64,000 nt of DNA from SXTU01 sp964496695 (GTDB taxonomy: Bacteria > Verrucomicrobiota > Verrucomicrobiia > Limisphaerales > SXTU01), in assembly GCA_964496695.1 (NCBI GenBank), contig CAZCBE010000005.1, positions 1 to 64,000 of the forward strand, in the 5' to 3' direction. Below are positions 25,262-34,734 of this stretch, piece by piece. The first letter of the stretch is position 1. Every line of letters starts with the position of its first letter. Below the pieces are notes generated by a model that made no database searches, had not been told where the DNA came from, and was given only the letters and a program-made list of their open reading frames with translations. The translations under genes were made by a program, and so were the position numbers.

Positions 25262-26515
25262 ATGAAATCGTTCGCTTCAGTCCTTATGTCCCTGCTCGCC
25301 ACCCTCGCCGCCCAGGCGGAATTGCGCGTGCCGGCCTTCACTGCCTACCTCGACCCGGACTCGCGGGGGACGTCTATCTCAGAGAAGTCCGGCCTCACCA
25401 AGTGGACCGACCCGAAGGTAAAGGTGCTCTGGTTCGGTGAAATCAAGACCCCGGGAAAGCTCGACTGCTCGCTCACCCTGCGCTTGCCCGCGGGCACCAG
25501 CTCGAGGCTGCGGCTCACAGTTGCCGGCCAGTCCCGGGAGGTTGTGGCGCAAGGCATAGGGACCAACGCGGTGGCCGTTGCCTTCGGTTCCTTCGAAATC
25601 AAGCAGGCCGGCTACCAGCGCTTCACCCTCGAATCGCTCAATGCATCCGGCCAGCCCGGTGGCGATCTCGACACACTGATTCTCGACGGCCCGGCCACTG
25701 CCGACGCGCACTTCAACCTCAAGCCGCGTCGCAACGCCGCCAGTGTCCACCTCACTTACCCGCAACCCCCGGATACCAAGGTCGCGGCGTTCTACTGCGA
25801 AGCCACCGGCATCGAAGATCCCGTCGCGACCTACTACATGGCGTGCGGCTGGCATCGCGGCTATTTCGGCATGCAGGTCAACAGCCCCACCGAACGCCGC
25901 ATCATCTTCAGCGTCTGGGACAGCGGCGGCGAGGCCGTGGATCGCAACAAGGTTGGCGATCTGGATCGCACGACGTTGATCGCGAAGGGCGAGGGCGTCC
26001 ACAGCGGCGACTTCGGCAACGAAGGCACCGGCGGTCACTCGCATCTCAAATTCCCCTGGAAAACCGGTGAGACGCAGCGCTTCCTGGTTACCGCCCAGCC
26101 GACCAACAGCACCTTCACGATCTACTCTGGCTACTGGTTCCGCCCCGACACCCAGCGGTGGATGCTCATTTCCTCCTGGCGGGCACCGAAGGACGGGAGC
26201 TGGCTGCGTGGACTGTATTCTTTCAGCGAGAATTTCGGCGGCAGCAGCGGTCATCTGCAACGCAAAGCACGCTTCGGCAATCAATGGCTCCGCACCGATG
26301 CGGGTCTGTGGCAGGAGGTGACCACCGCTGGCTTCAGCCACGACGCCACGGGCAAGGCCGACCGGCTGGATCGTTTCATGGGGGTGGAGGGCGGCCAGTT
26401 CTTCCTGTCCCAAGGCGGCTTCGTGGCGGGCTTCACGAAATACGGGGAGAAGTTTACCCGGCCACCAGGCGGAAAGCCGCCAATTCTCGAATTGCCCCGC
26501 CTGACTGGAAATTGA
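25262..26515 (+). CDS. Secreted DUF3472 (with DUF5077-like) protein
   Basis: A 417-residue exported protein with a signal peptide at about residues 1-20. A DUF5077-like beta domain (about 25-130, FTAYLDPDSRGTSISEKSGL) is followed by DUF3472 (about 170-350: YYMACGWHRGYFGMQVNS, FSVWDSGGEAVDRN, EGTGGHSHLKFPW). These domains occur in secreted, probably carbohydrate-active or glycan-binding proteins of Planctomycetota, Verrucomicrobiota and Bacteroidota; catalysis is unproven. I choose ATG 25262 over TTG 25238. The next gene, a sulfatase, begins three bases after its stop, indicating one transcript. Confidence 0.75.
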   Translation: MKSFASVLMSLLATLAAQAELRVPAFTAYLDPDSRGTSISEKSGLTKWTDPKVKVLWFGEIKTPGKLDCSLTLRLPAGTSSRLRLTVAGQSREVVAQGIGTNAVAVAFGSFEIKQAGYQRFTLESLNASGQPGGDLDTLILDGPATADAHFNLKPRRNAASVHLTYPQPPDTKVAAFYCEATGIEDPVATYYMACGWHRGYFGMQVNSPTERRIIFSVWDSGGEAVDRNKVGDLDRTTLIAKGEGVHSGDFGNEGTGGHSHLKFPWKTGETQRFLVTAQPTNSTFTIYSGYWFRPDTQRWMLISSWRAPKDGSWLRGLYSFSENFGGSSGHLQRKARFGNQWLRTDAGLWQEVTTAGFSHDATGKADRLDRFMGVEGGQFFLSQGGFVAGFTKYGEKFTRPPGGKPPILELPRLTGN

Positions 26516-26518
26516 ACC

Positions 26519-27985
26519 ATGTCCATGAACGCATCTCTCCTTGCCATTAGCCTGTGGTTCGCCGCCAGCCTCACCTCGTTCGCCGCCGAGCAGCCGCGCA
26601 ACATCATCTTCATCCTCAGCGACGATCACCGGTGGGATTACCTGCGCTTCCTGCCCGAGGCGCCGAAGTTTCTGGAAACGCCCAACCTCGACCGCCTCGC
26701 ACGCGAGGGCGCGCACCTGCGCAACGCCTTCGTCAGCACCTCGCTCTGCTCGCCGAGTCGCGCCTCGATTCTCACCGGCCAATACATGCACCACCACCGG
26801 GTCGCGGACAACCAGCGCCCGGAACCGGCGGGCATCCGCTTCTTTCCCGAATACCTGCAGACGGCGGGCCGGCAGACGGCGTTCTTTGGCAAGTGGCACA
26901 TGGGCCACGACAGCGATGAGCCGCGCAAAGGCTTCAGCCACTGGGCAGGCTTTCGCGGCCAGGGCGACTACTTCGACCCGACGCTGAACGTCAATGGCCA
27001 GCGCCGGCAGTTCAAGGGCTACAGCAGCGACGTGCTAACGGACCTGACGCTGGAGTGGCTGAAACAGAACGACGCGAAACCGTTCTTTGTCTATCTCTCG
27101 TTCAAAGCCCCGCACTTCCCCTTCGAGCCGGCCCCGCGTCATCGCGGACGCTATGACAAGGTGGCCGTGCCCTACCCGCCGACGATGGCGAACACGGCGC
27201 AGAACTACGAAACGCAACCCCGCTGGGTCCGCGAGCGGCGCTTCAGCATTCACGGGGTAGACCACATGGAGACGGGCCGGTTCGACAACGACCCGGTGCC
27301 TTCCTTCGAGGACCTGGTCCGCCGTTACGCCGAGGCGGTCCACACGACCGACGAGAACGTGGGCCGGGTGCTCAAGCATCTGGAGGAGGCCGGGCTGCGC
27401 GATTCAACCCTCGTCGTCTATATGGGCGACAACGGTTTCGCACTGGGCGAGCACGGCTTTTATGACAAGCGGGACGCCTTCGAGACCAGCATCCGCGTGC
27501 CGCTGCTGGCCTGGGCACCGTGCCTGATCAAGCCGGGCACGGTGGTCACGCAGATGGTGCAGAACATCGACATCGCCGCGACGCTGCTGGAAGTGGCGAA
27601 GGTCCGGCCCCCGGCCAATGCGCCGAAGATGGATGGCCGCTCCTTCCTCCCGTTGCTGCTCGGCCAACCCGTGCCCTGGCGCGACCACATCCTCTATGAA
27701 TATTACTGGGAGTGGAACTTCCCGGCGACACCCACCACCTTCGCGCTCCGCACTGACCGGTGGAAATACATCTACTATCACGGCGTCTGGGACAAGCAGG
27801 GCCTCTATGATTTGCAGACCGACCCGCTCGAAAGGCACAACTTGATCAACGTGCCGGCATACCAGGAGCAGGCCGACACGTTTCGCCGCCAGTTGTTTGA
27901 CGAGCTGGAAAAATCCGGCGGCCTCCAGATGCCCATTCTGCCGCCAGCCGGCGAGGCGTTGGACGACCGCAAGCTCTCGCGCTGA
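26519..27985 (+). CDS. Exported sulfatase (S1 family)
   Basis: A 488-residue type I sulfatase with a signal peptide (about 1-23). Metal-binding acidic residues appear in FILSDDHRW. The formylglycine signature is Cys77-Ser-Pro-Ser-Arg (LCSPSRASILTGQYMH). GKWHMGH and VYMGDNGFALGEHGFYDKRD supply further active-site residues. A Cys-type anaerobic or aerobic maturase would be needed; none is in the window. It likely removes sulfate from extracellular polysaccharide or sulfated glycoprotein glycans. It is three bases from the DUF3472 gene and 19 from kbl. Confidence 0.92.
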   Translation: MSMNASLLAISLWFAASLTSFAAEQPRNIIFILSDDHRWDYLRFLPEAPKFLETPNLDRLAREGAHLRNAFVSTSLCSPSRASILTGQYMHHHRVADNQRPEPAGIRFFPEYLQTAGRQTAFFGKWHMGHDSDEPRKGFSHWAGFRGQGDYFDPTLNVNGQRRQFKGYSSDVLTDLTLEWLKQNDAKPFFVYLSFKAPHFPFEPAPRHRGRYDKVAVPYPPTMANTAQNYETQPRWVRERRFSIHGVDHMETGRFDNDPVPSFEDLVRRYAEAVHTTDENVGRVLKHLEEAGLRDSTLVVYMGDNGFALGEHGFYDKRDAFETSIRVPLLAWAPCLIKPGTVVTQMVQNIDIAATLLEVAKVRPPANAPKMDGRSFLPLLLGQPVPWRDHILYEYYWEWNFPATPTTFALRTDRWKYIYYHGVWDKQGLYDLQTDPLERHNLINVPAYQEQADTFRRQLFDELEKSGGLQMPILPPAGEALDDRKLSR

Positions 27986-28004
27986 CCAGTCTGACTTTTC
28001 CGTC

Positions 28005-29189
28005 ATGAACGCCGAATTCCAATCGCATCTCCAGCAACAGCTCGCCGCCATCCGTGCCGCCGGCACCTACAAGCGCGAGCGCGTTATCCTCACGCCGCAG
28101 GGCACAACCATCCGCGTCGCCGACGGCCAGCCCGTCCTGAACCTCTGCGCGAACAACTACCTCGGCCTCGCACAGCATCCCGAGGTGCGCGCGGCGGCAC
28201 ACACCGCGCTGGACCAGTGGGGCTATGGCTGCGCGAGCGTGCGCTTCATCTGCGGCACGCAGGGAGTTCACCGGGAGCTGGAGCAGCGGCTCACGGAGTT
28301 TCTCGGCACCGAGGACACGATTCTTTACGGCTCCTGCTTCGACGCCAACGGCGGCCTCTTCGAGACCTTGCTAGGCCCTGAGGACGCCGTCATCAGCGAC
28401 GAACTGAACCACGCGAGCATCATTGACGGCATCCGCCTCTGCAAAGCCCAGCGCCTCCGTTACCGCAACAACGACATGGCCGATCTCGCAGCCAAGCTGG
28501 TCGAGGCAAAGAACGCCCGCTTCAAGCTCATCGCTACCGACGGCGTCTTCTCGATGGACGGCTACCTTGCGAACCTCGCCGCCATCTGCGACCTCGCCGA
28601 CCAGCACGGCGCACTCGTGATGGTGGATGACTCGCACGCGGTCGGTTTCATGGGCCGCACAGGTCGCGGCACGCACGAGCACTGCGGCGTCATGGGCCGC
28701 GTGGATATTCTCACGGGCACGCTGGGCAAGGCGCTGGGCGGCGCGAGCGGCGGCTACACGAGCGGGCGGAAGGAAATCATCGAACTGCTCCGCCAGCGCT
28801 CGCGCCCGTATCTCTTCAGCAACACCCTCGCGCCCACCATCGCCGGCGCGTCGCTCAAGGTGCTCGACCTCCTCACCGCCTCCACCGAATTGCGGGACCG
28901 GCTCGAAGCGAACACCCGCTTCTTCCGCGCCGAGATGGACCAGCTCGGCTTCAGCATCCTGCCCGGCATGCACCCGATCTGTCCGGTGATGCTGGGTGAC
29001 GCCGCGCTGGCCACCAAGTTCGCCGATGCGATGCTTACCCATGGTGTTTACGTCATCGGGTTCAGCTACCCCGTGGTGCCGCAGGGCAAGGCCCGCATCC
29101 GCACCCAGATCTCCGCCGCACACACGCGAGAGGATTTGGAACGCGCGGTCCAGGCGTTTGCGGCGGTGAAACGCGAGCTGGGCATCTGA
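28005..29189 (+). CDS. kbl: 2-amino-3-ketobutyrate coenzyme A ligase
   Basis: A 394-residue PLP-dependent alpha-oxoamine synthase cleaving 2-amino-3-ketobutyrate with CoA to glycine and acetyl-CoA (E. coli enzyme 398). The PLP lysine is Lys242 in TGTLGKALGGASGGYTSG. The substrate region SVRFICGTQGVHRELE and the VDDSHAVGFMGRTGRGTHEH cofactor segment are diagnostic of Kbl rather than BioF or HemA. I use the ATG at 28005 (MNAEFQSHL). It works directly after Tdh; two exported-protein genes separate them, showing the pathway was assembled into the larger cluster. Confidence 0.95.
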   Translation: MNAEFQSHLQQQLAAIRAAGTYKRERVILTPQGTTIRVADGQPVLNLCANNYLGLAQHPEVRAAAHTALDQWGYGCASVRFICGTQGVHRELEQRLTEFLGTEDTILYGSCFDANGGLFETLLGPEDAVISDELNHASIIDGIRLCKAQRLRYRNNDMADLAAKLVEAKNARFKLIATDGVFSMDGYLANLAAICDLADQHGALVMVDDSHAVGFMGRTGRGTHEHCGVMGRVDILTGTLGKALGGASGGYTSGRKEIIELLRQRSRPYLFSNTLAPTIAGASLKVLDLLTASTELRDRLEANTRFFRAEMDQLGFSILPGMHPICPVMLGDAALATKFADAMLTHGVYVIGFSYPVVPQGKARIRTQISAAHTREDLERAVQAFAAVKRELGI

Positions 29190-29208
29190 TTTCAACCCTG
29201 AACAACGC

Positions 29209-31830
29209 GTGAATCCGATGCGACAGCTTTCCCCCTCAAGGCACCCCGCAGCCAGCCGGCTCGCCTGCGCTACGCACCTGGCCTGGGTGATTCTGACGAC
29301 GACGCTCTTCATCGTCCCGAGCCAGTTCACCCTGGCCTATGCCCAAGGAGCCAAGGCTGACTACGAGCGCGCCAACAGCCTGCGCGACCGCGTGGCGAAC
29401 ACCGTCTTCCGTGCGGAGGTGAAGGCCAACTGGCTGCCCGGCAACACCCGCTTCTGGTATCGCGTGCAGACCGGCGCGCAGCAGCACGAGTTCGTGCTGG
29501 TGGACGCCGCTGCGGGCCGTCGGCTTCCGGCGTTTGATCACGCGAAGCTCGCGGAAGCCTTGACCAAGACAGGCGAAAAGGACGTGCGCGCTGACCGGCT
29601 CGCGTTGGAGCAACTGGAGTTCAACCCCAACGGCAAGCACATCACCTTCTCGCATCGCAACCAACGCTGGCAGTTTGAACTGCCCGCAGGTGGACTGAAC
29701 CCCCTGCCAAAGCCGGGAGCAGCAGCTTCGCCCGGCAAGTCCCTGACCCAAATCCCCCGCGCCAGCTCGCGCACCGGAGGCGACACCCAGATCACCTTCC
29801 TCAACCGCACTCCAGGTGAAGTCGAGTTGTTTTGGCTTTCGACCGAAGGCGAGCGCCGCAGCTACGGCAAGCTCGGCACCGGTGAGCGCCGCGAGCAACA
29901 CACCTTCGCCGGCCACGTCTGGCTGGTCGTGGACGCGAAGGGCGAAACGCTCGCTGCCTTCGCCGGTGAAGAGGGTGCCCTGACAGCGGAAATCACTGGT
30001 GCAAACCGGCCCGCCCCTGCTGGGTCGGCCAAGTCCAAGGATGCTCCGAAGTCAGCGAAGGGGACTCGCCAGGGAGGAACTTCACCCGATGGCAAGTGGC
30101 GCGCCTTCACCAAGGACTTCAACGTCTGGCTCGCCGACACCGCCAGCGGCACCGAGACGCGCCTGAGCCAGGACGGCCGCGAGGGCGATGCCTACGGCCA
30201 GCAGTTCGCGTGGTCGCCGGACTCGCGGAAGCTCGTGGCGGTGCGCGTCGAGGCCGGACAAGAGCGGAAAGTCACGCTCGTCGAGTCGTCGCCGAAGGAG
30301 CAATTGCAGCCCAAGGTCATCACCTACGACTACTTCAAGCCGGGCGACAAACTGCCGCATCCGCGCCCGCAGTTGTTCGATGTGGCGGCCAAACGGCAGA
30401 TCCCGGTCAGCGAAACGCTGTTTCCCAACCCCTTCACCGAGAGCGGCAATCTGCCCGTGCGCTGGGAGCGCGACTCGAAACGCTTCACCTTCTCCTACAA
30501 CCAGCGCGGGCATCAGGTATTCCGCGTGCTCGCGGTGGACGCGGCGTCGGGCAATGTGCAGGCGGTGGTGAACGAGGAGTGCAAGACCTTCTTCTGCTAC
30601 AGCAGCAAGCAGTTTCAACACTGGCTCGACGATTCGCGCGAGCTGGTCTGGATGTCCGAGCGCGATGGCTGGAACCACCTGTGGCTCTACGACGCCACCA
30701 CGGGCCGGGTGAAGAACCAGATTACGCGCGGGGCCTGGGCGGTGCGCGGCGTGGACAAGGTGGACGGGCAGGCGCGGCAGATCTGGTTCCGGGCCGGCGG
30801 TGTCCGCCCCGGCCAGGACCCGTATCATGTCCACCTTTGCCGCGTGAACTTCGACGGCACCGGGCTGGTCGTGCTCACCGAGAGAGACGGCACGCACACT
30901 ATTGATTGGTCACCGGACCGGAAGTTCTTCGTGGATACCTGGTCGCGCACAGACCTGCCGCCGGTGAACGAGTTGCGTCGCGCGGACGGCACGTTGGCAT
31001 GTGAACTGGAGCGGGCCAACTGGAATGCCTTGCTCGCAGTCGGCTGGCGGGCACCGGAACGCTTCGTGGCGAAGGGCCGCGATGGCACGACCGACATCCA
31101 CGGCATCATCTATCGCCCGACAAATTTCAACCCCGCAATGAAGTATCCCGTCATCGAATACATCTACGCCGGGCCGCACAGTGCTTTCGTTCCGAAGGCA
31201 TTCGGCACGCTGCCGGGCGGCTGGGTGCGCGAGATGGCGGAATTGGGCTTCATCGTCGTGCAATGCGACGGCATGGGCACGAATCATCGCTCGAAGTCCT
31301 TCCACGACGTGTGCTGGCAGAACCTCGGCGACTCCGGGTTTCCTGATCGCATCGCGTGGCTTAAGGCGGCGGCTGCCAAGCATCCTGAACTGGACCTGAC
31401 GCGCGTGGGCATTTACGGCGGCAGTGCGGGCGGCCAGAGCAGCACCCGGGCGATGCTGGCGCACGGCGACTTCTACAAGGCCGCCGTGTCCGACTGCGGC
31501 TGCCACGACAACCGCATGGACAAGATCTGGTGGAACGAGCAGTGGATGGGCTGGCCGGTGGGCCCGCACTACGCCGAGCAATCCAATGTGACCCAGGCCA
31601 AAAACCTCGTGGGCAAGCTCATGCTGGTGGTCGGCGAACTGGACAAGAACGTGGACCCGGCGAGCACCCTGCAGGTCGCCAACGCGCTGACGAAGGCGGA
31701 CAAGGACTTCGATCTGCTCATCCTTGCTGGCGCAGGTCACGGCGCGGCCGAGTCGGCCTATGGCAGGCGCCGTCGCGCAGATTTCTTCGTGCGACACTTG
31801 CTCGGCAAAGAGCCGCGCTGGCAAAATTGA
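29209..31830 (+). CDS. Exported S9 prolyl oligopeptidase-family (DPP IV-like) peptidase
   Basis: An 873-residue serine peptidase. A signal segment (about 22-46) is followed by an N-terminal beta-propeller (about 60-600, with DPP_IV-type repeats such as WSPDSRKLVAVRVE) and a C-terminal alpha/beta hydrolase. The nucleophile is Ser739 in GIYGGSAGGQSS, the acid lies in GELDKNVDPAS and the His in LAGAGHGAAES. Family members remove X-Pro or X-Ala dipeptides from the N-terminus, suiting Pro/Hyp-rich peptides. The start is GTG 29209 or ATG 29218. A Lys/Ser/Ala-rich linker around 265-290 has no family equivalent. Confidence 0.88.
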   Translation: MNPMRQLSPSRHPAASRLACATHLAWVILTTTLFIVPSQFTLAYAQGAKADYERANSLRDRVANTVFRAEVKANWLPGNTRFWYRVQTGAQQHEFVLVDAAAGRRLPAFDHAKLAEALTKTGEKDVRADRLALEQLEFNPNGKHITFSHRNQRWQFELPAGGLNPLPKPGAAASPGKSLTQIPRASSRTGGDTQITFLNRTPGEVELFWLSTEGERRSYGKLGTGERREQHTFAGHVWLVVDAKGETLAAFAGEEGALTAEITGANRPAPAGSAKSKDAPKSAKGTRQGGTSPDGKWRAFTKDFNVWLADTASGTETRLSQDGREGDAYGQQFAWSPDSRKLVAVRVEAGQERKVTLVESSPKEQLQPKVITYDYFKPGDKLPHPRPQLFDVAAKRQIPVSETLFPNPFTESGNLPVRWERDSKRFTFSYNQRGHQVFRVLAVDAASGNVQAVVNEECKTFFCYSSKQFQHWLDDSRELVWMSERDGWNHLWLYDATTGRVKNQITRGAWAVRGVDKVDGQARQIWFRAGGVRPGQDPYHVHLCRVNFDGTGLVVLTERDGTHTIDWSPDRKFFVDTWSRTDLPPVNELRRADGTLACELERANWNALLAVGWRAPERFVAKGRDGTTDIHGIIYRPTNFNPAMKYPVIEYIYAGPHSAFVPKAFGTLPGGWVREMAELGFIVVQCDGMGTNHRSKSFHDVCWQNLGDSGFPDRIAWLKAAAAKHPELDLTRVGIYGGSAGGQSSTRAMLAHGDFYKAAVSDCGCHDNRMDKIWWNEQWMGWPVGPHYAEQSNVTQAKNLVGKLMLVVGELDKNVDPASTLQVANALTKADKDFDLLILAGAGHGAAESAYGRRRRADFFVRHLLGKEPRWQN

Positions 31831-31846
31831 TTCCCAGAACCAAAAT

Positions 31847-32764
31847 ATGAAACCTTACTGGACGGGCGTATTCCCCGCTGTCACCACCCAACTCAAGAAG
31901 GACCAGTCCCTCGACCTGCCCGCCACGGCGCGGCATTTCGAGGCGCTTATCCAAAGCGGCGTCAACGGCCTCATCGTCTGCGGCTCGCTCGGCGAAAACC
32001 AGACACTCGATCCGGAAGAGAAGCGCGCCGTGGTGCGCTGCGCGGTGGAAACGGCGGGTGGTCGCGTGCCGGTGTTAAGCGGCGTGGCGGAATCCTCCAC
32101 GGCGGCGGCCATCCGATACGTGCGGGACGTGGAAAAGCTGGGTGCAGCGGGCGTCATGCTCATGCCCGCGATGAGCTACAAGGGCGACCCGCGCGAGAGC
32201 ATGACCTACCTCCGCACCGTCGCGGCGGGCGGCGGTCTGCCTATCATGATCTACAACAACCCCCTCAGCTACGCGAACGACATCACTCCCGCGCTCTTCG
32301 CCGAACTGGCGGATGAGCCGAAGTTTGTCGCGCTCAAGGAAAGTTCCGGCGACCCGCGCCGCATCACCGAGCTGCACAACGTGATTGGCGGACGCTACGC
32401 GGTCTTCACCGGTGTGGACGACCTGTTGTTGGAGGCGAGCATCCTGGGCATTGACGGCTGGGTGGCCGGCACGGGCATCGCCTTCCCGGCAGAGAACCAG
32501 CACCTGTGGGAACTCACGCGCGCCGGTAAATGGGACGAGGCGCGCGCGCTCTACCGCTGGTTCCAGCCCCTGCTCAAGCTCGATACGCACGTCCACTTCG
32601 TCCAATACATCAAGCTGTGCGAGCAGGAAACCGGCCTCGGGTCTGAATGGGTCCGCGCCCCGCGCCTGACCATCGCCGGTGACGAGCGGAAGCAAGTGCT
32701 CAAAATTATCCGCGATGGCATTGCCAAGCGGCCAAAGCTGGCGAAAGTGAAGGCCCAACGCTGA
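31847..32764 (+). CDS. DapA-superfamily lyase, probable 1-pyrroline-4-hydroxy-2-carboxylate deaminase
   Basis: A 305-residue TIM-barrel Schiff-base enzyme of the dihydrodipicolinate synthase/N-acetylneuraminate lyase superfamily. Tyr136 (MIYNNP) and Lys164 (VALKESSGD) are the expected catalytic pair; GSLGENQTL replaces DapA's GTTGE. In hydroxyproline catabolism a DapA-superfamily deaminase converts 1-pyrroline-4-hydroxy-2-carboxylate to 2-oxoglutarate semialdehyde. Hydroxyproline epimerase and an FAD oxidase gene lie just downstream on the same strand, so I prefer that role to lysine biosynthesis. The final semialdehyde dehydrogenase is not in the window. Confidence 0.8.
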   Translation: MKPYWTGVFPAVTTQLKKDQSLDLPATARHFEALIQSGVNGLIVCGSLGENQTLDPEEKRAVVRCAVETAGGRVPVLSGVAESSTAAAIRYVRDVEKLGAAGVMLMPAMSYKGDPRESMTYLRTVAAGGGLPIMIYNNPLSYANDITPALFAELADEPKFVALKESSGDPRRITELHNVIGGRYAVFTGVDDLLLEASILGIDGWVAGTGIAFPAENQHLWELTRAGKWDEARALYRWFQPLLKLDTHVHFVQYIKLCEQETGLGSEWVRAPRLTIAGDERKQVLKIIRDGIAKRPKLAKVKAQR

Positions 32765-32770
32765 CCCATT

Positions 32771-33679
32771 ATGAAGCTGCGCCTCTTCCTGCTCGTCGTC
32801 GCGCTGGCGGCCTTGTCCGCCGTTCGCGCCCAGACGCCCGCCGTTCCACTCTTTCCCACGGACGGGCGCGACGACACGGAATTGAAGGCGGCTGCCAAGA
32901 AACTCCGCGAATCGGGCGCGTTCGTTCCGGAAGCCACTCTCACCAACCAGTTCAGCCGCACCAATTGCACACTCTCCCTGCCCGCGCCGCGCAAGAGCCG
33001 GCTTACCGGCCGTGAGCTCTGGGCAGCGGCGCGGGCCGCGCACATGCGTGTGGGCTGGAACTTCCTCTGCACCAAGTGCAACAACTGGCACCTCGACCTC
33101 GCCGGTGGCTATGCCATCACCAAGGACGGCGCGGTGGCCACCTGCCAGCATGTGGTGAAGCGCCCGGCCAACTTCAAGGAAGGCTCGCTCGTCGCTGCGG
33201 ACGAGGACGGGAAGCTCCATGCAGTCGTGGAAATCCTCGCCGTCAACGCGCGCGCTGACGCCTGCATCCTGCGCATCAACGCCAAGGACTTGAAACCGCT
33301 CCCCCTCCAGACCGATGTCATGCCCGGTGACCGCTGCTTCTGCTTCAGCGATCCGCTGGACGAGCGCGGCTACTTCAGCGACGGCATCGTGAACCGCTTC
33401 ATCGCCCGCTACCCGCGCCGCAGCACCAACGCCCCGCCCGTCACCCGCCTGAACGTGACGACCGACTGGGCTCCTGGCTCCAGCGGGTCAGCGGTGCTGG
33501 ACGAATTCGGCAATGCCATTGGCCACGTCGCCACCATCACCACACTGCCCGGCAACGACGGCAAGGCAGCCGAAGGCGAAAAGGGCAAGCGCACGACGGA
33601 GCCGACGCTCCTCACGCTGCATGAGGCGGTGAGCGCAAAGGATGTGCTGGCGCTCATCCAGAAGCCGGGCAAGCGATGA
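32771..33679 (+). CDS. Exported trypsin-like serine protease
   Basis: A 302-residue exported protein (signal peptide about 1-21) with a trypsin/HtrA-type fold. A catalytic triad is visible: His127 in ATCQHVV, Asp163 in ADACIL and Ser238 in PGSSGSAV. There is no PDZ domain. Cysteines in FLCTKCNNWH before the fold could bind metal or form a disulfide. The gene begins six bases after the DapA-like gene, so it belongs to the same transcript. An inverted repeat follows at 33686-33791. Role: probably extracellular or periplasmic proteolysis. Confidence 0.8.
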   Translation: MKLRLFLLVVALAALSAVRAQTPAVPLFPTDGRDDTELKAAAKKLRESGAFVPEATLTNQFSRTNCTLSLPAPRKSRLTGRELWAAARAAHMRVGWNFLCTKCNNWHLDLAGGYAITKDGAVATCQHVVKRPANFKEGSLVAADEDGKLHAVVEILAVNARADACILRINAKDLKPLPLQTDVMPGDRCFCFSDPLDERGYFSDGIVNRFIARYPRRSTNAPPVTRLNVTTDWAPGSSGSAVLDEFGNAIGHVATITTLPGNDGKAAEGEKGKRTTEPTLLTLHEAVSAKDVLALIQKPGKR

Positions 33680-33685
33680 ATGATT

Positions 33686-33791
33686 TTCGGCAGGAAAATT
33701 GTTGGGAGAAAGTTGGGAAGCTAAGTTGCCATAATCCCACGTCTTGCTTCCGTCCGCTTTCAATTTTTCTGCCCTTAATTTTCCTGCCGAA
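33686..33791. repeat. Inverted repeat within the operon
   Basis: TTCGGCAGGAAAATT (33686-33700) faces AATTTTCCTGCCGAA (33777-33791), perfect 15-base arms. The right arm is preceded by a near-copy (CAATTTTTCTGCC), giving the same tandem-word character as other elements. It fills the only large gap among the first cluster genes. Confidence 0.8.
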
Positions 33792-33806
33792 CTTCCCCAA
33801 TTGAGA

Positions 33807-34733
33807 ATGCATCGCATCCAAGTAATCGACTCACATACCGGCGGCGAGCCCACGCGCGTCGTCATTAGCGGCGGGCCGGACCTCGGCGGCGGCAGCGTTG
33901 CGGAGCAGCTCAATGTCTTCCGCGAGCAGCACGATCCTTTTCGCTCCGCCGTGGTGAACGAACCACGCGGCTCGGACGTGCTCGTGGGTGCCCTACTCTG
34001 CCCGCCGGCTGACCAGACCTGTGTCACCGGTGTCATTTTCTTCAACAACGTCGGCGTTCTCGCCATGTGCGGACACGGGACCATCGGCCTTGTTGTCACT
34101 CTCGCGCATCTGGGCCGCATCCAGCCGGGCGAGCATCGCATCGAGACATGCGTGGGAGTCGTAACCGCCACGTTGCACACGGACGGCTCCGTCTCCGTGG
34201 CGAATGTGCCGAGCTTTCGCAAAGTGAAAGCTGCGAAAGTGGAGGTGCCCGGACTCGGCTCTATCACGGGCGATGTGGCCTGGGGTGGCAATTGGTTCTA
34301 CCTCGTCGAAAAGCACTCTTGGACACTGGACCTGAAGAACGTCGAGCAGCTCACCGACGTCTCGTGGCGCATCCGTCAAGCCGTGAACGCGCAGGGATTC
34401 CCCGAAGTGGACCACATCGAGCTGTTCGGCCCGCCCCAATCCGGCGGCCACTCGCGCAACTTTGTCCTCTGCCCCGGGAAAGCCTACGATCGCTCCCCCT
34501 GCGGCACCGGCACCAGCGCCAAGCTCGCCTGCCTCGCCGCCGACGGGAAGCTCGCCGAAGGCGCAGAGTGGATGCAGGAGAGCATCCTCGGCACGAAGTT
34601 CTCTGGCAGCTTCCGCTGGCTGGACCGGGCCAAAGGCGAAGTCTCCCCCGTTATCACCGGCACGGCCTTCGTGAACAGCGAGGCAACGCTCCTGCTGGAT
34701 GAGAAGGACCCGTTCTGCTGGGGGATTCGATGA
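33807..34733 (+). CDS. 4-hydroxyproline 2-epimerase (proline racemase family)
   Basis: A 308-residue cofactor-independent epimerase converting trans-4-hydroxy-L-proline to cis-4-hydroxy-D-proline. Both catalytic cysteines are present, Cys88 in AMCGHGTIG and Cys232 in SPCGTGTSAK; this two-Cys form distinguishes racemases/epimerases from the Thr-containing dehydratases. The N-terminus HRIQVIDSHTGGEPTRVV is characteristic of the family. Length fits (about 310). I choose ATG 33807. A DapA-like deaminase upstream and FAD oxidase downstream complete the first three catabolic steps, favouring hydroxyproline over proline as substrate. Confidence 0.9.
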   Translation: MHRIQVIDSHTGGEPTRVVISGGPDLGGGSVAEQLNVFREQHDPFRSAVVNEPRGSDVLVGALLCPPADQTCVTGVIFFNNVGVLAMCGHGTIGLVVTLAHLGRIQPGEHRIETCVGVVTATLHTDGSVSVANVPSFRKVKAAKVEVPGLGSITGDVAWGGNWFYLVEKHSWTLDLKNVEQLTDVSWRIRQAVNAQGFPEVDHIELFGPPQSGGHSRNFVLCPGKAYDRSPCGTGTSAKLACLAADGKLAEGAEWMQESILGTKFSGSFRWLDRAKGEVSPVITGTAFVNSEATLLLDEKDPFCWGIR

Positions 34734-34734
34734 A